Source: Acidobacteriota bacterium (GTDB taxonomy: Bacteria > Acidobacteriota > Blastocatellia > Pyrinomonadales > Pyrinomonadaceae). From it: a stretch of 64,000 bases of DNA. Under the pieces are notes generated by a model that was not told the origin of the DNA, ran no database searches, and worked only from the letters and a program-made list of their open reading frames with translations. This document shows, one piece after another, positions 47,086-56,657 of this stretch. The DNA lies in the NCBI GenBank assembly GCA_025463135.1, contig JAOAPY010000023.1, positions 97,439 to 161,438 on the forward strand. Reading direction: 5' to 3'. A program made the position numbers and the translations under genes. Numbering within the stretch: position 1 is the stretch's first letter; every line of letters begins with the position of its first letter.

Positions 47086-47292
47086 ATGCAGAGAATAAGA
47101 AGATACTTGCCCATTCTTGTCTTTGTCGGTTTCATCGCTCTCGCGATTGTACCGACAGTCCTGGCCGATGGCAGTGGAGGTCCCCAAGGGGGCTCCAATT
47201 CTGGTACGACGAGACCGCCGCCACCGCCACCAAATGCGGATTTGCTCAGCTTTCTCATTTGGCTGGTCATGGTCCTCTTCGGCCTTTACTAA
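47086..47292 (+). CDS. Small exported or membrane protein
   Basis: 68 residues with AAAGGAG in front. One N-terminal signal/anchor (ILVFVGFIALAIVPTVL), a Gly/Ser/Pro-rich middle (RPPPPPPNAD) and a second hydrophobic helix at the C-terminus (LLSFLIWLVMVLFGLY). No family recognised; it sits between the S9 and CHAT genes and is likely in their operon. Confidence 0.65.
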   Translation: MQRIRRYLPILVFVGFIALAIVPTVLADGSGGPQGGSNSGTTRPPPPPPNADLLSFLIWLVMVLFGLY

Positions 47293-47386
47293 CCAAAAAC
47301 AAACGTTTCAAGTTCCGGCGCAGAGCGAAGCGCCCAGCAATGAACTCTGCGCCGGTCCTTGGTAGATCTCCATCGAATCCAAAGAC

Positions 47387-50260
47387 ATGCGATTAAGTGT
47401 CGGGGCTGTCTTACTTGTTCTACTGGCAGCGGTGTGTCCCGCTCAAACTAGCGAGGAGATCACAACCGAAGCTCAGTTATCATCAGCGCTTTGTAGTGTC
47501 GAACGAGACGAGCGATCAAGAGCGGACTTGCTTAAGAACTATCCGCATCTAGTCGATAGTCGCTTGGTGGAAAACATTAATCGCCGCGCGGTCAACGCCT
47601 ATTATCAGGAATCACCGGAAAGGGCGTTGAAAATCTATGACGTCTCCATTCAGGTTGGATTGAAGTTAGGTCAGCCAGGACTACTCGGCAAGACGTACTA
47701 CAACTTGGCTCGTACATTTTCCGGCCTGAACCAACCAGAGAAAGCGATCGAGTCCTATACGAAGAGCAGTGAATATTTCGAGCGAGCCTCACTGAAACGA
47801 GATCTGATATACGTATTGGCTGATCTTGGCGCCCTCTATTTCAACAAAGAGGACTACCAACGAGCCAAAGACTATTCAGAGCGCAGTATTCTAATAGCCG
47901 ATTCAGTAAACTCCCATGATATTCCAGCCGGCTCTTATCCCGATAACTTCGGTCGAGCAAGGGCTCTTCACACACTCGCCGAAATAGATCTTCGAAACAG
48001 CGAGCATGAAAATGCCATCGAGAAATTGAATAAAGCGTTAACCCTGTACCAAGCCCTTAACGCTCAGGGCTCGAACTACGCTTACTATCTTGCCGGAGTG
48101 TATGCGGCATTAGGTAAGGTTTATCCCGAGATCGGCGATTACACACGCGCACTGCTGAATCTCAATAAAGCTTTGGACATCGCTAACGCCTCGCGCGACG
48201 AAGATACAATCGCAAATATTCTTAACAGCATCGGTTATCTTTATTTGGAGCAAGAAGATTACACGCAGGCGAAGGAACATTTTGACCGAAGCCTGAAGGT
48301 CTACCTCGTTGCGAAGAATCAGGTAGAGGCTTCACGAGTGCTCTTAAATCTCGGTGTAGTTGAGCAAAGACAGACTCATTACGATGCAGCCTTGGCGCGA
48401 TTCCAGCTAAGTCTCTTAGCGGCGAAAGCAAGTCAAAATACCGACGTTCAGATCGCTGCCGGTGAAGGAGTCGGCGTAGTACTAACCGCTAAAAGAAATC
48501 TGACTGAGGCTCTAGCCGTTTTGAATGAGAGCCTGAGTACGGCGAAACAGAACGGAAACAAAACGAGAGAGATCGAACTGACTTGGCGTAGCGCTCAGAC
48601 GCTTTACGAAATGGAGAATTATGGTGAAGCCGCTATACGTGGTGAAGCATCTGTTTCCCTGGCGCGGTCCGCGCACTTACCCAAACTTGAGTACCTTGCG
48701 ACAACTACTTTGGGGCAAATTTATGCCGCGCAAGGAAAAGTAGAACCGGCCAAAGAACAACTCGTACGAGCGACACAGCAACTTGAATCATTGCGAGATC
48801 AAGTGGCAGGCCGTGAAACCGCGTCGCAGCTATATTTTGAAAACAAGCTTACTTCTTATCATTCACTTGTCGACATCTTGGCACAGCAACAGAAACCAGT
48901 TGAAGCGCTGCTCTATGCTGAAAGAGCCAAGGCTCGCGTGTTACTCGACGTGGTTAGTGGCAGTAAGATCGATTTCTCGAAGAGTTTGACACCGGCTGAA
49001 AGAGACCAACAGCTTCGTCTTAACCGAAACATCGCCGACCTCAACGAACGCGCTAAGCGTTCTGTCGGTCCCGTCGGAGATCCACTTTATTCGCAGCTGG
49101 ACACCGCGCGACTTGAATACCAGGCTTTTCAGGATGTTATCTACATAACGCATCCCGATCTGAGAAGGCGAAGCGGTCGCACTACCGAGCTAAGCGCTGC
49201 CGAAGTTCCAGATTTGACTGCGACCGACACAGCTTATCTAGAGTACGTCGTCACCAGAGGTAAGGTCTGGCTTTTTGTCCTAACCAAGGACCCGTCGAAT
49301 AGTGTTGCGGAGATTAGGAGTTATCAGCTCGGAATTGAACCACGCGAATTGCTTAACAAGGTCAATTTGTTTCATGACAGGCTAGCCAATCGACATCCTG
49401 AGTACGCGAGCTTGGCGCTTGAGTTATATCGAGTGTTACTCAGCCCTGCCGAAATGCAACTACGGCATACCACCTTCTGCATAGTTCCTGACAGCTTCTT
49501 GTGGAACCTTCCCTTCCAAGCACTGATGACGAAAGATGGGCACTTCCTAATCGAAGATCACTCGCTCTACTACGCACCTTCTTTGAGCGTATTGCGTGAA
49601 ATGAAGAGAAAGAGTTCCACTAATGAGAGGACGGATTCGTCATTGATTGCTTTCGGCAATCCGGTTATTGGGAAAGACGAGCAACGCAACGAGGAACTTT
49701 GTCCGCTACCGGAAGCAGAGGCCGAAGTGAACTCAATAGCGAACTCTTTCAGCCCAACCCGTAGAAAAGTCTTGATTGGAAGAGAGGCGACTGAGAAAAC
49801 TTTTCGATCCCTGGCAACCACATACTCCACGATTCATCTCGCGACGCACGGAATCATTGATAATAGACAGCCACTTTACTCACATCTCCTGCTAACAAAG
49901 TCCGAAGGTGATCCAGAAAACGATGGTCTCTTAGAGGCGAGAGAGATCATGAACATGAGCCTTCAAGCGGATTTGGCCGTGCTCTCCGCTTGCGAAACTG
50001 CAAACGGAACCATTAGTCCAGGCGAAGGCGTCGTTGGAATGTCTTGGGCTTTCTTTGTTGCCGGCACACGCTCGATGTTAGTCAGCCAATGGAAAGTAAA
50101 CTCGGAAAGTACTTCACAATTGATGAAGAACTTCTATCAACCGCCTCGTGCAAACAACAAGGCAATGGCGCTCCAACATTCTGCACTGAGTCTCATGAAG
50201 GGCCAAGAGTATCGGCATCCGTTCTATTGGGCCGGGTTTGTTCTGATTGGTAAAAACTGA
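47387..50260 (+). CDS. Exported TPR-CHAT protease
   Basis: 957 residues. A signal peptide (MRLSVGAVLLVLLAAVCPAQ) is followed by about ten or more tetratricopeptide repeats (about 60-450), a linker helix region, and a C-terminal CHAT domain, a caspase-like cysteine peptidase. The dyad is H821 in HLATHG and C869 in LSACET; the following GEGVVGMSWAFF and MLVSQWKV are the conserved loops. CHAT-TPR proteins act as regulated proteases, as in the type III-E CRISPR TPR-CHAT/Csx29 partner. Here a signal peptide places it outside the cytoplasm and a sigma/anti-sigma pair lies convergent 15 bp away. Confidence 0.9.
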   Translation: MRLSVGAVLLVLLAAVCPAQTSEEITTEAQLSSALCSVERDERSRADLLKNYPHLVDSRLVENINRRAVNAYYQESPERALKIYDVSIQVGLKLGQPGLLGKTYYNLARTFSGLNQPEKAIESYTKSSEYFERASLKRDLIYVLADLGALYFNKEDYQRAKDYSERSILIADSVNSHDIPAGSYPDNFGRARALHTLAEIDLRNSEHENAIEKLNKALTLYQALNAQGSNYAYYLAGVYAALGKVYPEIGDYTRALLNLNKALDIANASRDEDTIANILNSIGYLYLEQEDYTQAKEHFDRSLKVYLVAKNQVEASRVLLNLGVVEQRQTHYDAALARFQLSLLAAKASQNTDVQIAAGEGVGVVLTAKRNLTEALAVLNESLSTAKQNGNKTREIELTWRSAQTLYEMENYGEAAIRGEASVSLARSAHLPKLEYLATTTLGQIYAAQGKVEPAKEQLVRATQQLESLRDQVAGRETASQLYFENKLTSYHSLVDILAQQQKPVEALLYAERAKARVLLDVVSGSKIDFSKSLTPAERDQQLRLNRNIADLNERAKRSVGPVGDPLYSQLDTARLEYQAFQDVIYITHPDLRRRSGRTTELSAAEVPDLTATDTAYLEYVVTRGKVWLFVLTKDPSNSVAEIRSYQLGIEPRELLNKVNLFHDRLANRHPEYASLALELYRVLLSPAEMQLRHTTFCIVPDSFLWNLPFQALMTKDGHFLIEDHSLYYAPSLSVLREMKRKSSTNERTDSSLIAFGNPVIGKDEQRNEELCPLPEAEAEVNSIANSFSPTRRKVLIGREATEKTFRSLATTYSTIHLATHGIIDNRQPLYSHLLLTKSEGDPENDGLLEAREIMNMSLQADLAVLSACETANGTISPGEGVVGMSWAFFVAGTRSMLVSQWKVNSESTSQLMKNFYQPPRANNKAMALQHSALSLMKGQEYRHPFYWAGFVLIGKN

Positions 50261-50275
50261 GAGATCGGTTTTGGA

Positions 50276-51607
50276 TTAGTCCATTCGTCTTATCTTACTT
50301 AACAACGCCCGCAGCTTTTGCGATCCTGGATTGCGACTCTGCAGTTCCTTCAATTCCTGCTCTGCCTCAGCGACCATCCCTACTTTCGAATAGAAGACAG
50401 CGAGCGCCAAATGTGACTGCGTTTTCTTTAGCTCACGGAGTTGGCTTAATTGGCTTTGCGGAAGGATCTGAAACCTCAATTCAGGAGACGAGGGACCGGG
50501 AGAAACGATTTCCATGCCGTCGACGACTGCGACAACTGTCCAAGAGTAAATGTCGCCACGCTTGAGCGCCTTCTGCACTCGCCACTTAATGCTTTCAGCC
50601 GGCAATTCCTCACTTCTTGCGACTTCGTGGCCAGCGAGGTCGTTCACATATACCTTGTACGCGCTGGCGCCCTGTGCTTTCTCCCAACTGAACATCGGAA
50701 AATCTGAGACGATTACTGACCTTGAGGGTGAAATTAGCTTGAAGGGTTGTTTGTTATTGCTTCCTCTGAGACCACCCTCTTGGCCTCTCAGTTCCTTTAG
50801 AATGGCAGGCGCATCTAGTCTTTCAGACAACAGGACTTGAGCAATTTCATTGCGAGTTGACGCAGGCACATCTTCCAAGCCAGTGACATTCCCACTCTTA
50901 TCGACGGTAATCGCACCGCCTCGATCATTTAATACTACTAGTGCTTCAGCGCCGGTTGGTTTCTCTGATGGCGACTCGCCCGGTGAAGCTGGCGGCGATG
51001 GAAGATTCGCTAAGTGTCCCTCGGGCGCTGAACTTGGACTCACTTGAGGCGTCGGCTCCTGCTGCGCCTGCTGGTTCTCGGCCCTGCGGTTAAGCAAGAG
51101 CGCGGCTCCAATCACTAACGCAATTCCTATCGCGACTAGCGCAGCCGAGTAAACCGGGCTCCAGGTCCGGCCACGCCACCAGCTTAACCAAGGGAGCGGT
51201 TTCTTGACCGACTCGTTTTCCACAGGAGCATAAGAAACTCTCATCTCCGGTGCGATCTGCTCTCGGAAAGCCAAGAAGCTTTGGACATCTTCGCGACAGG
51301 CCGGACACACCTTCAGGTGAGCATCCTTGTACTCACGGTCAGTCGCGTCTAACTTTCCCTCCCCAAGCTCCACGAGATGTTCATAGTCGAGGTGTTCGTG
51401 TCTTAACCAGAATTCGGGGGCCAGTGAGAAGCTAAGACCCGCAACTCCCCGTTGACGTCGGAGCATCGAGACGAACTCCGCCTGACAATCCGGGCATCCC
51501 GTTAGGTGCCCGGCAACATTGGTCAGTTCGGCCTCTGATAGGGTTCGCATGCAGAAGCGCTCCATTAACGAGTCGGATATGTGTGCGGTCTTGTCGCTCT
51601 CGGCCAT
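50276..51607 (-). CDS. Zinc-finger anti-sigma factor with periplasmic domain
   Basis: 443 residues. Two anti-sigma zinc-binding motifs HxxxCxxC: H34/C38/C41 and H97/C101/C104. One membrane segment (about 148-171), then an extracytoplasmic region with Pro/Ser-rich linker, a fibronectin/Ig-like stretch containing KVYVNDLAGHE, and a TPR-like C-terminus. This is the usual topology of an anti-sigma factor whose outside portion is cut to release sigma. It lies 60 bp downstream of the sigma gene and may be a substrate of the exported proteases; inference. Confidence 0.85.
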   Translation of the reverse strand: MAESDKTAHISDSLMERFCMRTLSEAELTNVAGHLTGCPDCQAEFVSMLRRQRGVAGLSFSLAPEFWLRHEHLDYEHLVELGEGKLDATDREYKDAHLKVCPACREDVQSFLAFREQIAPEMRVSYAPVENESVKKPLPWLSWWRGRTWSPVYSAALVAIGIALVIGAALLLNRRAENQQAQQEPTPQVSPSSAPEGHLANLPSPPASPGESPSEKPTGAEALVVLNDRGGAITVDKSGNVTGLEDVPASTRNEIAQVLLSERLDAPAILKELRGQEGGLRGSNNKQPFKLISPSRSVIVSDFPMFSWEKAQGASAYKVYVNDLAGHEVARSEELPAESIKWRVQKALKRGDIYSWTVVAVVDGMEIVSPGPSSPELRFQILPQSQLSQLRELKKTQSHLALAVFYSKVGMVAEAEQELKELQSRNPGSQKLRALLSKIRRMD

Positions 51608-51667
51608 GCTATCTCTCTCACTTGTCTTAGACGGGAGTCAGTCCTTAAAATCTCACTGGCGCTAGCC

Positions 51668-52813
51668 TCATTTTTCGCCGGAAAATGGTAGCAATCCCTT
51701 TTTTAAGCGCTGAAGCGCACGAGAGCGCCACTTCCATACCTGGTCGCGTGTGGTTTTCAGTTCTGCGGCAATGCCTTTGTCGTCCATTGGCATCCTGGAC
51801 CAAAGTCCCACAATTGTTTCGGTCGGACGGTTGAGTTCTTGTGCGAGTTCGCGAAAGGTGACCACTTCGGCCTCAAGCAACACCGTGAACAGGTCCCTAC
51901 CGCTTTGATCCTCAAAGCCAAAGCAGACGACATCTCGTTGTTGGGCGGATAATTCCCGCAATGCTTGCCAAAGGCCGCGAAGCAAGGCTTGTTCTTCCAG
52001 ACGAGAACCGGTTGTCAGGGTATTGGCTGCGATTTGGGCTTCGACGTACTTCTGATTACTTTCATCAAAGGATTCGTCTGGAGAGTCCTTCACGTCAAGC
52101 AACATCGCGACGGCGTTAACCAGCCTATCAAGCTCTACAGGACTGCCTACCCACCGAAAGACTTCAGCCACAATTCTTGTGAGTGCGACCTGTTTGATAT
52201 CCTCACCGCGGAATCGGGTCGAGCGAAAGTCTGCTAACACCTCCTCGAAATCAAACAACCGCTTCTGAGAAGATTCGGACTGACTAGTGTCCCGCCACAC
52301 TGCAAAGCCGCTGACCGTTTCACTCCCAATTTTCCAAACGGCGAAATCCTGATGACGAGTTAAGAGAAAGCGAAGATTATTCTTGAGTCGCGCTCGTGCC
52401 GGTGATTTTGTGCGCAATACATCGTGGCAAGCGTTCGTAGCAATCCGCGCTACGTACTGTTTCAGGTTCTGGATGGTCTTGGCCGAAGGATTTCTTAGAT
52501 CGTGCAGTGTCTGCACAACCTTGGCCATGATCTCTTGAAAGATGTCCTCCGCATCTTGATTGTGTGGATTTACTCCCCGTTGATCTACATGAAAGCCGAG
52601 CTTCTGCCTCAGAGCTTGTCTCACAACCGGCACCGCATGGATCAGTAGAAGCTCGTCGAGGTGCTGCTGCCTCTCCGAGTCATCGGTTGCACTCAGATAT
52701 GGCAACAGAAGCTGGTCCATGTCGGCCTGACTTGGTATCGAATCTATTCGTCCTTCTGACCAGCGAGTGTACCAAACTTGGTTGAAGCTTATAGGAATAC
52801 CGAGCGCCTTCAA
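51668..52813 (-). CDS. ECF-like RNA polymerase sigma factor
   Basis: 381 residues, longer than typical ECF factors (about 200). Region 2 is visible around NQDAEDIFQEIMAKVVQTL; region 4 at the end (AAELKTTRDQVWKWRSRALQRL). Between them is an insert of about 130 residues with an FAVWK / ETVSGFAVW stretch not found in usual ECF sigma factors. Starts with MKALGIP; an internal ATG gives a shorter form. Partner of the anti-sigma gene directly downstream; target promoters unknown. Confidence 0.8.
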   Translation of the reverse strand: MKALGIPISFNQVWYTRWSEGRIDSIPSQADMDQLLLPYLSATDDSERQQHLDELLLIHAVPVVRQALRQKLGFHVDQRGVNPHNQDAEDIFQEIMAKVVQTLHDLRNPSAKTIQNLKQYVARIATNACHDVLRTKSPARARLKNNLRFLLTRHQDFAVWKIGSETVSGFAVWRDTSQSESSQKRLFDFEEVLADFRSTRFRGEDIKQVALTRIVAEVFRWVGSPVELDRLVNAVAMLLDVKDSPDESFDESNQKYVEAQIAANTLTTGSRLEEQALLRGLWQALRELSAQQRDVVCFGFEDQSGRDLFTVLLEAEVVTFRELAQELNRPTETIVGLWSRMPMDDKGIAAELKTTRDQVWKWRSRALQRLKKGLLPFSGEK

Positions 52814-53089
52814 CGATAGAAGGAATCAAATCAGGACTGGGCCGCCTGTCAAAAATGGGCTGGCGGCTGGTGTCCAGGGCAGTCTAGGGAAGTCCTGAAA
52901 TGCATAATTTCCTACGGCCATTGGGGAAGTTCTACAGGAGTGTGAATCAAGGTACTCGAACTCCTAAGCCTTTACAGCGACTCGCAATTGAAGTAGATTA
53001 CGTTGCGTGTTCGAGCGCGGCAACCACAATATATAGGATTTACTCATAACTGTTGGACCGGAAATTGCGAAGGGCGTCACACTTCGTTA
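52814..53089. other. Divergent intergenic region
   Basis: About 275 bp between the sigma factor and the methylase genes; it should hold divergent promoters. No clear operator was recognised. Confidence 0.35.
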
Positions 53090-54352
53090 ATGCGTAAACG
53101 TATGTTGAGACTCGTTTCTCTTTTCACCGGTGGCGGTGGGCTTGACTGCGGCTTGGAGTCGGTCGGTTTCGATCCTCGCTTCTGCACCGATATTGATCGG
53201 CACAGCTGTATTACCTTGAGGCATATGAGGCTGCGCGCTCATGTAGGTTTGAAGGGTGGTCTTCGAAACGCTGCGATCCTGCATAGAGATATTTGTGAAC
53301 TTGAACCCGAAGAAATCTTGCGTCGAGCTCGATTAGAGCAAGGTGAAACGGACCTTTTGTCTGGCGGACCTCCCTGCCAGAGTTTTAGCGTCTTTGGCCG
53401 AAGGCAAGGCCTAAACGATCCGCGAGGTCAGTTAGTTTGGCAATATCTACGCATCCTTAGGGGAATCCGTCCCCGCGTTTTCTTATTTGAAAATGTGCCA
53501 GGCCTTTTGAGCATTGACGGTGGTGCAGTTTTTGAGCGTTTCCTAGAGGAAGTTCAAACACCGTTTGATGGCTGTGGATACACTGTTAAGAAATACATTG
53601 TCGAAGCTGCGCGGTATGGTGTTCCGCAATTTCGGACAAGAGTGATAGTAGTTGGCGTGCGAAACGGAATTGGTCTTCAACCGCCTCCCGAACATTTCGC
53701 GCCGCCTACTCACGCTGAACCCCACCGCGTAAATGAAATTGAACGCGAACTGCTACCGTTCAATACAGCCGCGGATGCTTTGGAAGGACTAGTGGATATT
53801 GGCGCGCTGACCGCTCCGCTTAATCATACGGGCCGGGTCCATAGTGCGGTCATAATCAAGCGCTATAAGAACCTAGCGTTTGGCGAACGGGATCCTAAGA
53901 CACGAATCAACAAGCTTCATCCCGAACGTCCAAGTTTTACGATTATTGTCGGCTCTGACAAAGGCGGGGGTAAGGGCCACGTTCATCCTTTCGAACCCCG
54001 AGAAGTAACGCCCCGAGAGAGCGCAAGAGTCCAGACCTTTCCTGACTGGTGGGGTTTTTCCGGCACATCGCGCCATCCCATTCGCCAGATTGGAAACGCT
54101 GTGCCACCCATCTTAGCTGCCACCATCGGGTCTTTCTTGATGAAGGAGATTTTCCAAATGACTCCTCCCGCAACGCCCACCGTATGGCGCAAGCTCGGGC
54201 AAGATCATTTGCTGGCAGCACAGGAACGCAAGACCAAGACTAAGCCTCAAGACGGTGAACAATCGGCGCTAAGCAGTCACCGCACGCGCTCGGGGCCGCG
54301 AGAGTCTCGTCACCCTCTAACCAGCAAAGGGCAATTCCCCTGTCTCGAATAA
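53090..54352 (+). CDS. C5-cytosine DNA methyltransferase
   Basis: 420 residues from ATG at 53090, with an earlier TTG at 53003 as alternative. All key motifs are present: motif I SLFTGGGGLDCGLE, catalytic PCQ in SGGPPCQSFS (motif IV), ENVPG (motif VI), FRTRVIVVG (motif VIII) and RQIGNAVPP (motif X). Recognition sequence cannot be derived. It overlaps the convergent nuclease gene by 113 bp at its 3' end. Likely protects host DNA from the nucleases encoded downstream. Confidence 0.96.
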   Translation: MRKRMLRLVSLFTGGGGLDCGLESVGFDPRFCTDIDRHSCITLRHMRLRAHVGLKGGLRNAAILHRDICELEPEEILRRARLEQGETDLLSGGPPCQSFSVFGRRQGLNDPRGQLVWQYLRILRGIRPRVFLFENVPGLLSIDGGAVFERFLEEVQTPFDGCGYTVKKYIVEAARYGVPQFRTRVIVVGVRNGIGLQPPPEHFAPPTHAEPHRVNEIERELLPFNTAADALEGLVDIGALTAPLNHTGRVHSAVIIKRYKNLAFGERDPKTRINKLHPERPSFTIIVGSDKGGGKGHVHPFEPREVTPRESARVQTFPDWWGFSGTSRHPIRQIGNAVPPILAATIGSFLMKEIFQMTPPATPTVWRKLGQDHLLAAQERKTKTKPQDGEQSALSSHRTRSGPRESRHPLTSKGQFPCLE

Positions 54353-55739
54353 GGTACTCAACGATCCAGTCCGACTCATTTGAAGGACGAGTTTCGAGAA
54401 CCAATACAGGTTTTGCACCTCTAAGACTAAGGTGTCTGTACCGATACTCGTAGAGCTGGCTAACACCTTTGCGCACTTGTGAAAGCATATTGATTGACTG
54501 GCAGCTCTTAACCTCAAAAAGCATCTTCTTCGACGGCATCTCAGCGGCAACGTCAATAAAAATATTTGAAAGTGGATTTATTCCAGCAGCCCTAAGTCGG
54601 GTTGCAAGGAGGTTGACAATTGCACGATGCTGGAAATTCGCTTTTTCGCGTAAGATTTGAGTTTCTTCAGGACTAGCCTTCCGAGAAAGAAGCCTTCTCC
54701 CTCTAATTCGGCTCGCTTCAACAAGATCATGGAGCGGCGCGCCGGGACCATAATTGGGATCGTTTAGGAGAGTTGCATCCAGTGTGAAAATTGGTTGCAA
54801 GATAGTGTCTGCGGCATCCGTTTCAATTTCGCCACCAGAGTAATACCGTGCCCACTCGCCTGATCTTAAAACTTCCAGAGTCCAGTCCTTTATCTCATCA
54901 TCACTTGACGACGCTTCAGGCGTCGGAAAATGGATGGGTAAATAGGCGACTTCTCTCGCTATCCTTCCCAAATCTGTATTTTGATCGGCGGCGTCTGGCT
55001 CTAGCACGAGGCTTCTGGGGCGGCGGTATGAAATGAGTCCCGTGTGGGTCACAATATGCAAATTGCGCAATGCGTTGGCCGGAACTTGGACCGTCCCGTG
55101 TGAGGAACCCCTGAATCTCATCACCTGGCTCGCCAGCTCTCTACCGTCCGGGTCAAAGGTGCCGACCGCGTGCGGCTGATTGAACAAACACGTCCAAATC
55201 TCAGCATACGTGAGCACCGCTTCATTACTACCGAAGTCCTCCGCGAGCGCCAAGAGAACCCGCATCAACAATCTAAAAGGCGCGGTCTTAATTCCGTCTC
55301 TAATCTGCCGAATTCGCTTATCTAAAGACCAATGCTCAATGACAATTGAGCCATTGGCCTGAAATCTAAAGCCTATTGGATTTGGGTACTGAAAGAGCGA
55401 AAGTTGCAAACGCATGTACGCTTCTGGATCGGGAAGAACATCGCACAGCAGACTCTGAGCACGCTTGTTGATCCGGCAGATCCATCCACCGCCAGTAGAC
55501 GATCTTTCGAAATTCATTAACCCTAAATACGAGCCATATGCACCGTATTCATCACGGTAATCCGCACTGTCTCTAGCGTCAGGAACACGCCTTGATATCG
55601 TCGCGAAACGATCTATGATCTGGTCGTAGTCAAAAGGCTCCCCATCGAATTCGTTAAATATGCTGGCGACGCGGATTAACTCATCAGTCCATCCGGCCTG
55701 GGTGCTGGGAATCTTGTTTGTGAGAAAAATGTCGAGCAT
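54240..55739 (-). CDS. PD-(D/E)XK restriction-type nuclease
   Basis: 499 residues. The C-terminal region carries a PD-(D/E)XK active site: D396 (FIDVAAEM), then E409 and K411 (FEVKSCQ), followed by a Q/Y-rich helix. The first about 350 residues are unmatched and may form the DNA-recognition part. Its 3' end overlaps the methylase gene (convergent). Most likely the restriction partner of the C5 methylase. Confidence 0.8.
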   Translation of the reverse strand: MLDIFLTNKIPSTQAGWTDELIRVASIFNEFDGEPFDYDQIIDRFATISRRVPDARDSADYRDEYGAYGSYLGLMNFERSSTGGGWICRINKRAQSLLCDVLPDPEAYMRLQLSLFQYPNPIGFRFQANGSIVIEHWSLDKRIRQIRDGIKTAPFRLLMRVLLALAEDFGSNEAVLTYAEIWTCLFNQPHAVGTFDPDGRELASQVMRFRGSSHGTVQVPANALRNLHIVTHTGLISYRRPRSLVLEPDAADQNTDLGRIAREVAYLPIHFPTPEASSSDDEIKDWTLEVLRSGEWARYYSGGEIETDAADTILQPIFTLDATLLNDPNYGPGAPLHDLVEASRIRGRRLLSRKASPEETQILREKANFQHRAIVNLLATRLRAAGINPLSNIFIDVAAEMPSKKMLFEVKSCQSINMLSQVRKGVSQLYEYRYRHLSLRGAKPVLVLETRPSNESDWIVEYLIRDRGIALCWLEGDETLAAPSACGDCLAPIVHRLEA

Positions 55740-55868
55740 TGGAGAAGCGAGTCCACTGGATTCAGAAACTTGCCGATTATAGACGAAGAGCGCTAGCTAA
55801 CAACCTTTGGTGAATTATCTTCAGCAGAAAACGTTTCGTTAGTGGCGACGATTGAACTGGTGTAGCCA

Positions 55869-56636
55869 TTACCGCCCGCTGGACCTTCCCGACTGTTCTG
55901 ACGCACAAATTACCGCCCTTCCACCCTTTCGATTCGCCTTTGCGTAACAGCACAGCGCACTAAGAGGGCAGATTTCGCAGGCAGGCCTCGTCGCCCTGCA
56001 GATTTCCCTACCGAGCGAAACTAGAGTGACGTGAAGCGAATAACGCAGGTCCTCAGGAATAATCTTTTGCAACTCGTCATGCCATCTCCTTATCGGTAAT
56101 GGAAAATTGTGCGCTCCAAGTCTCTTCAAGACGCGGAAGTTGTGAGTGTCTACAGGAAAGACCTTCCTTCCCAATGAATACATCAGAACACACCGAGCTG
56201 ACTTTGGGCCGATACCCAAGAGTGAGGCCAAGTATTTCTCAGCTTCCTCATCGGGCATTGTCTTAAGCGAAGCAAGGCTCCTCTTTCCAAAATCAGCGTC
56301 TAACTTGTCTAGGATTCTTACTATGTACTTAGCTTTTAGTTTTGAAAGGCCGGATGGCCGCAATATTTGCTCGATTATCGATTCATCGTTCCGTTGTATG
56401 TTCGCCCATTTTGGAAATCTTTTCTTAAGTTCTCTGTAAACACTTTGATATTTATTCTCATCCGTTTGAGCACTTAGGATTATGTAACCTACTTCATCCA
56501 AGGGATTGGTCTTGTTTCCATGCCGGGGAATTCCATAACGCGAGATCAAAAGCTCATTACTTCTCTTCAGGTACTCTGTCCTCTTTCGCTTAGGCCACAT
56601 GATTGCTCGGGAACATTCGTATGTAAGTCGAGACAC
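55869..56636 (-). CDS. Endonuclease III-like DNA glycosylase
   Basis: 255 residues from a GTG at 56636, or 243 from the ATG at 56600. Helix-hairpin-helix LLGIGPKSARCVL carries the catalytic Lys (K145), and VDTHNFRVL supplies the conserved Asp (D163). Four Cys in C213-x6-C220-x2-C223-x5-C229 match the [4Fe-4S] loop exactly. Because it sits beside a C5-methylase, repair of T:G mismatches from deaminated 5-methylcytosine is likely; a relative with this role, MIG, is known beside the M.MthTI restriction system. Confidence 0.88.
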   Translation of the reverse strand: MSRLTYECSRAIMWPKRKRTEYLKRSNELLISRYGIPRHGNKTNPLDEVGYIILSAQTDENKYQSVYRELKKRFPKWANIQRNDESIIEQILRPSGLSKLKAKYIVRILDKLDADFGKRSLASLKTMPDEEAEKYLASLLGIGPKSARCVLMYSLGRKVFPVDTHNFRVLKRLGAHNFPLPIRRWHDELQKIIPEDLRYSLHVTLVSLGREICRATRPACEICPLSALCCYAKANRKGGRAVICASEQSGRSSGR

Positions 56637-56657
56637 AGAATGGCGTGATTGCTGACC

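Noticed and set aside
47387..52813. Type III-E CRISPR (gRAMP/Craspase) locus
   Set aside because: TPR-CHAT and sigma factor occur, but no gRAMP, Cas1/2 or array, and the CHAT protein has a signal peptide, unlike the cytosolic partner.
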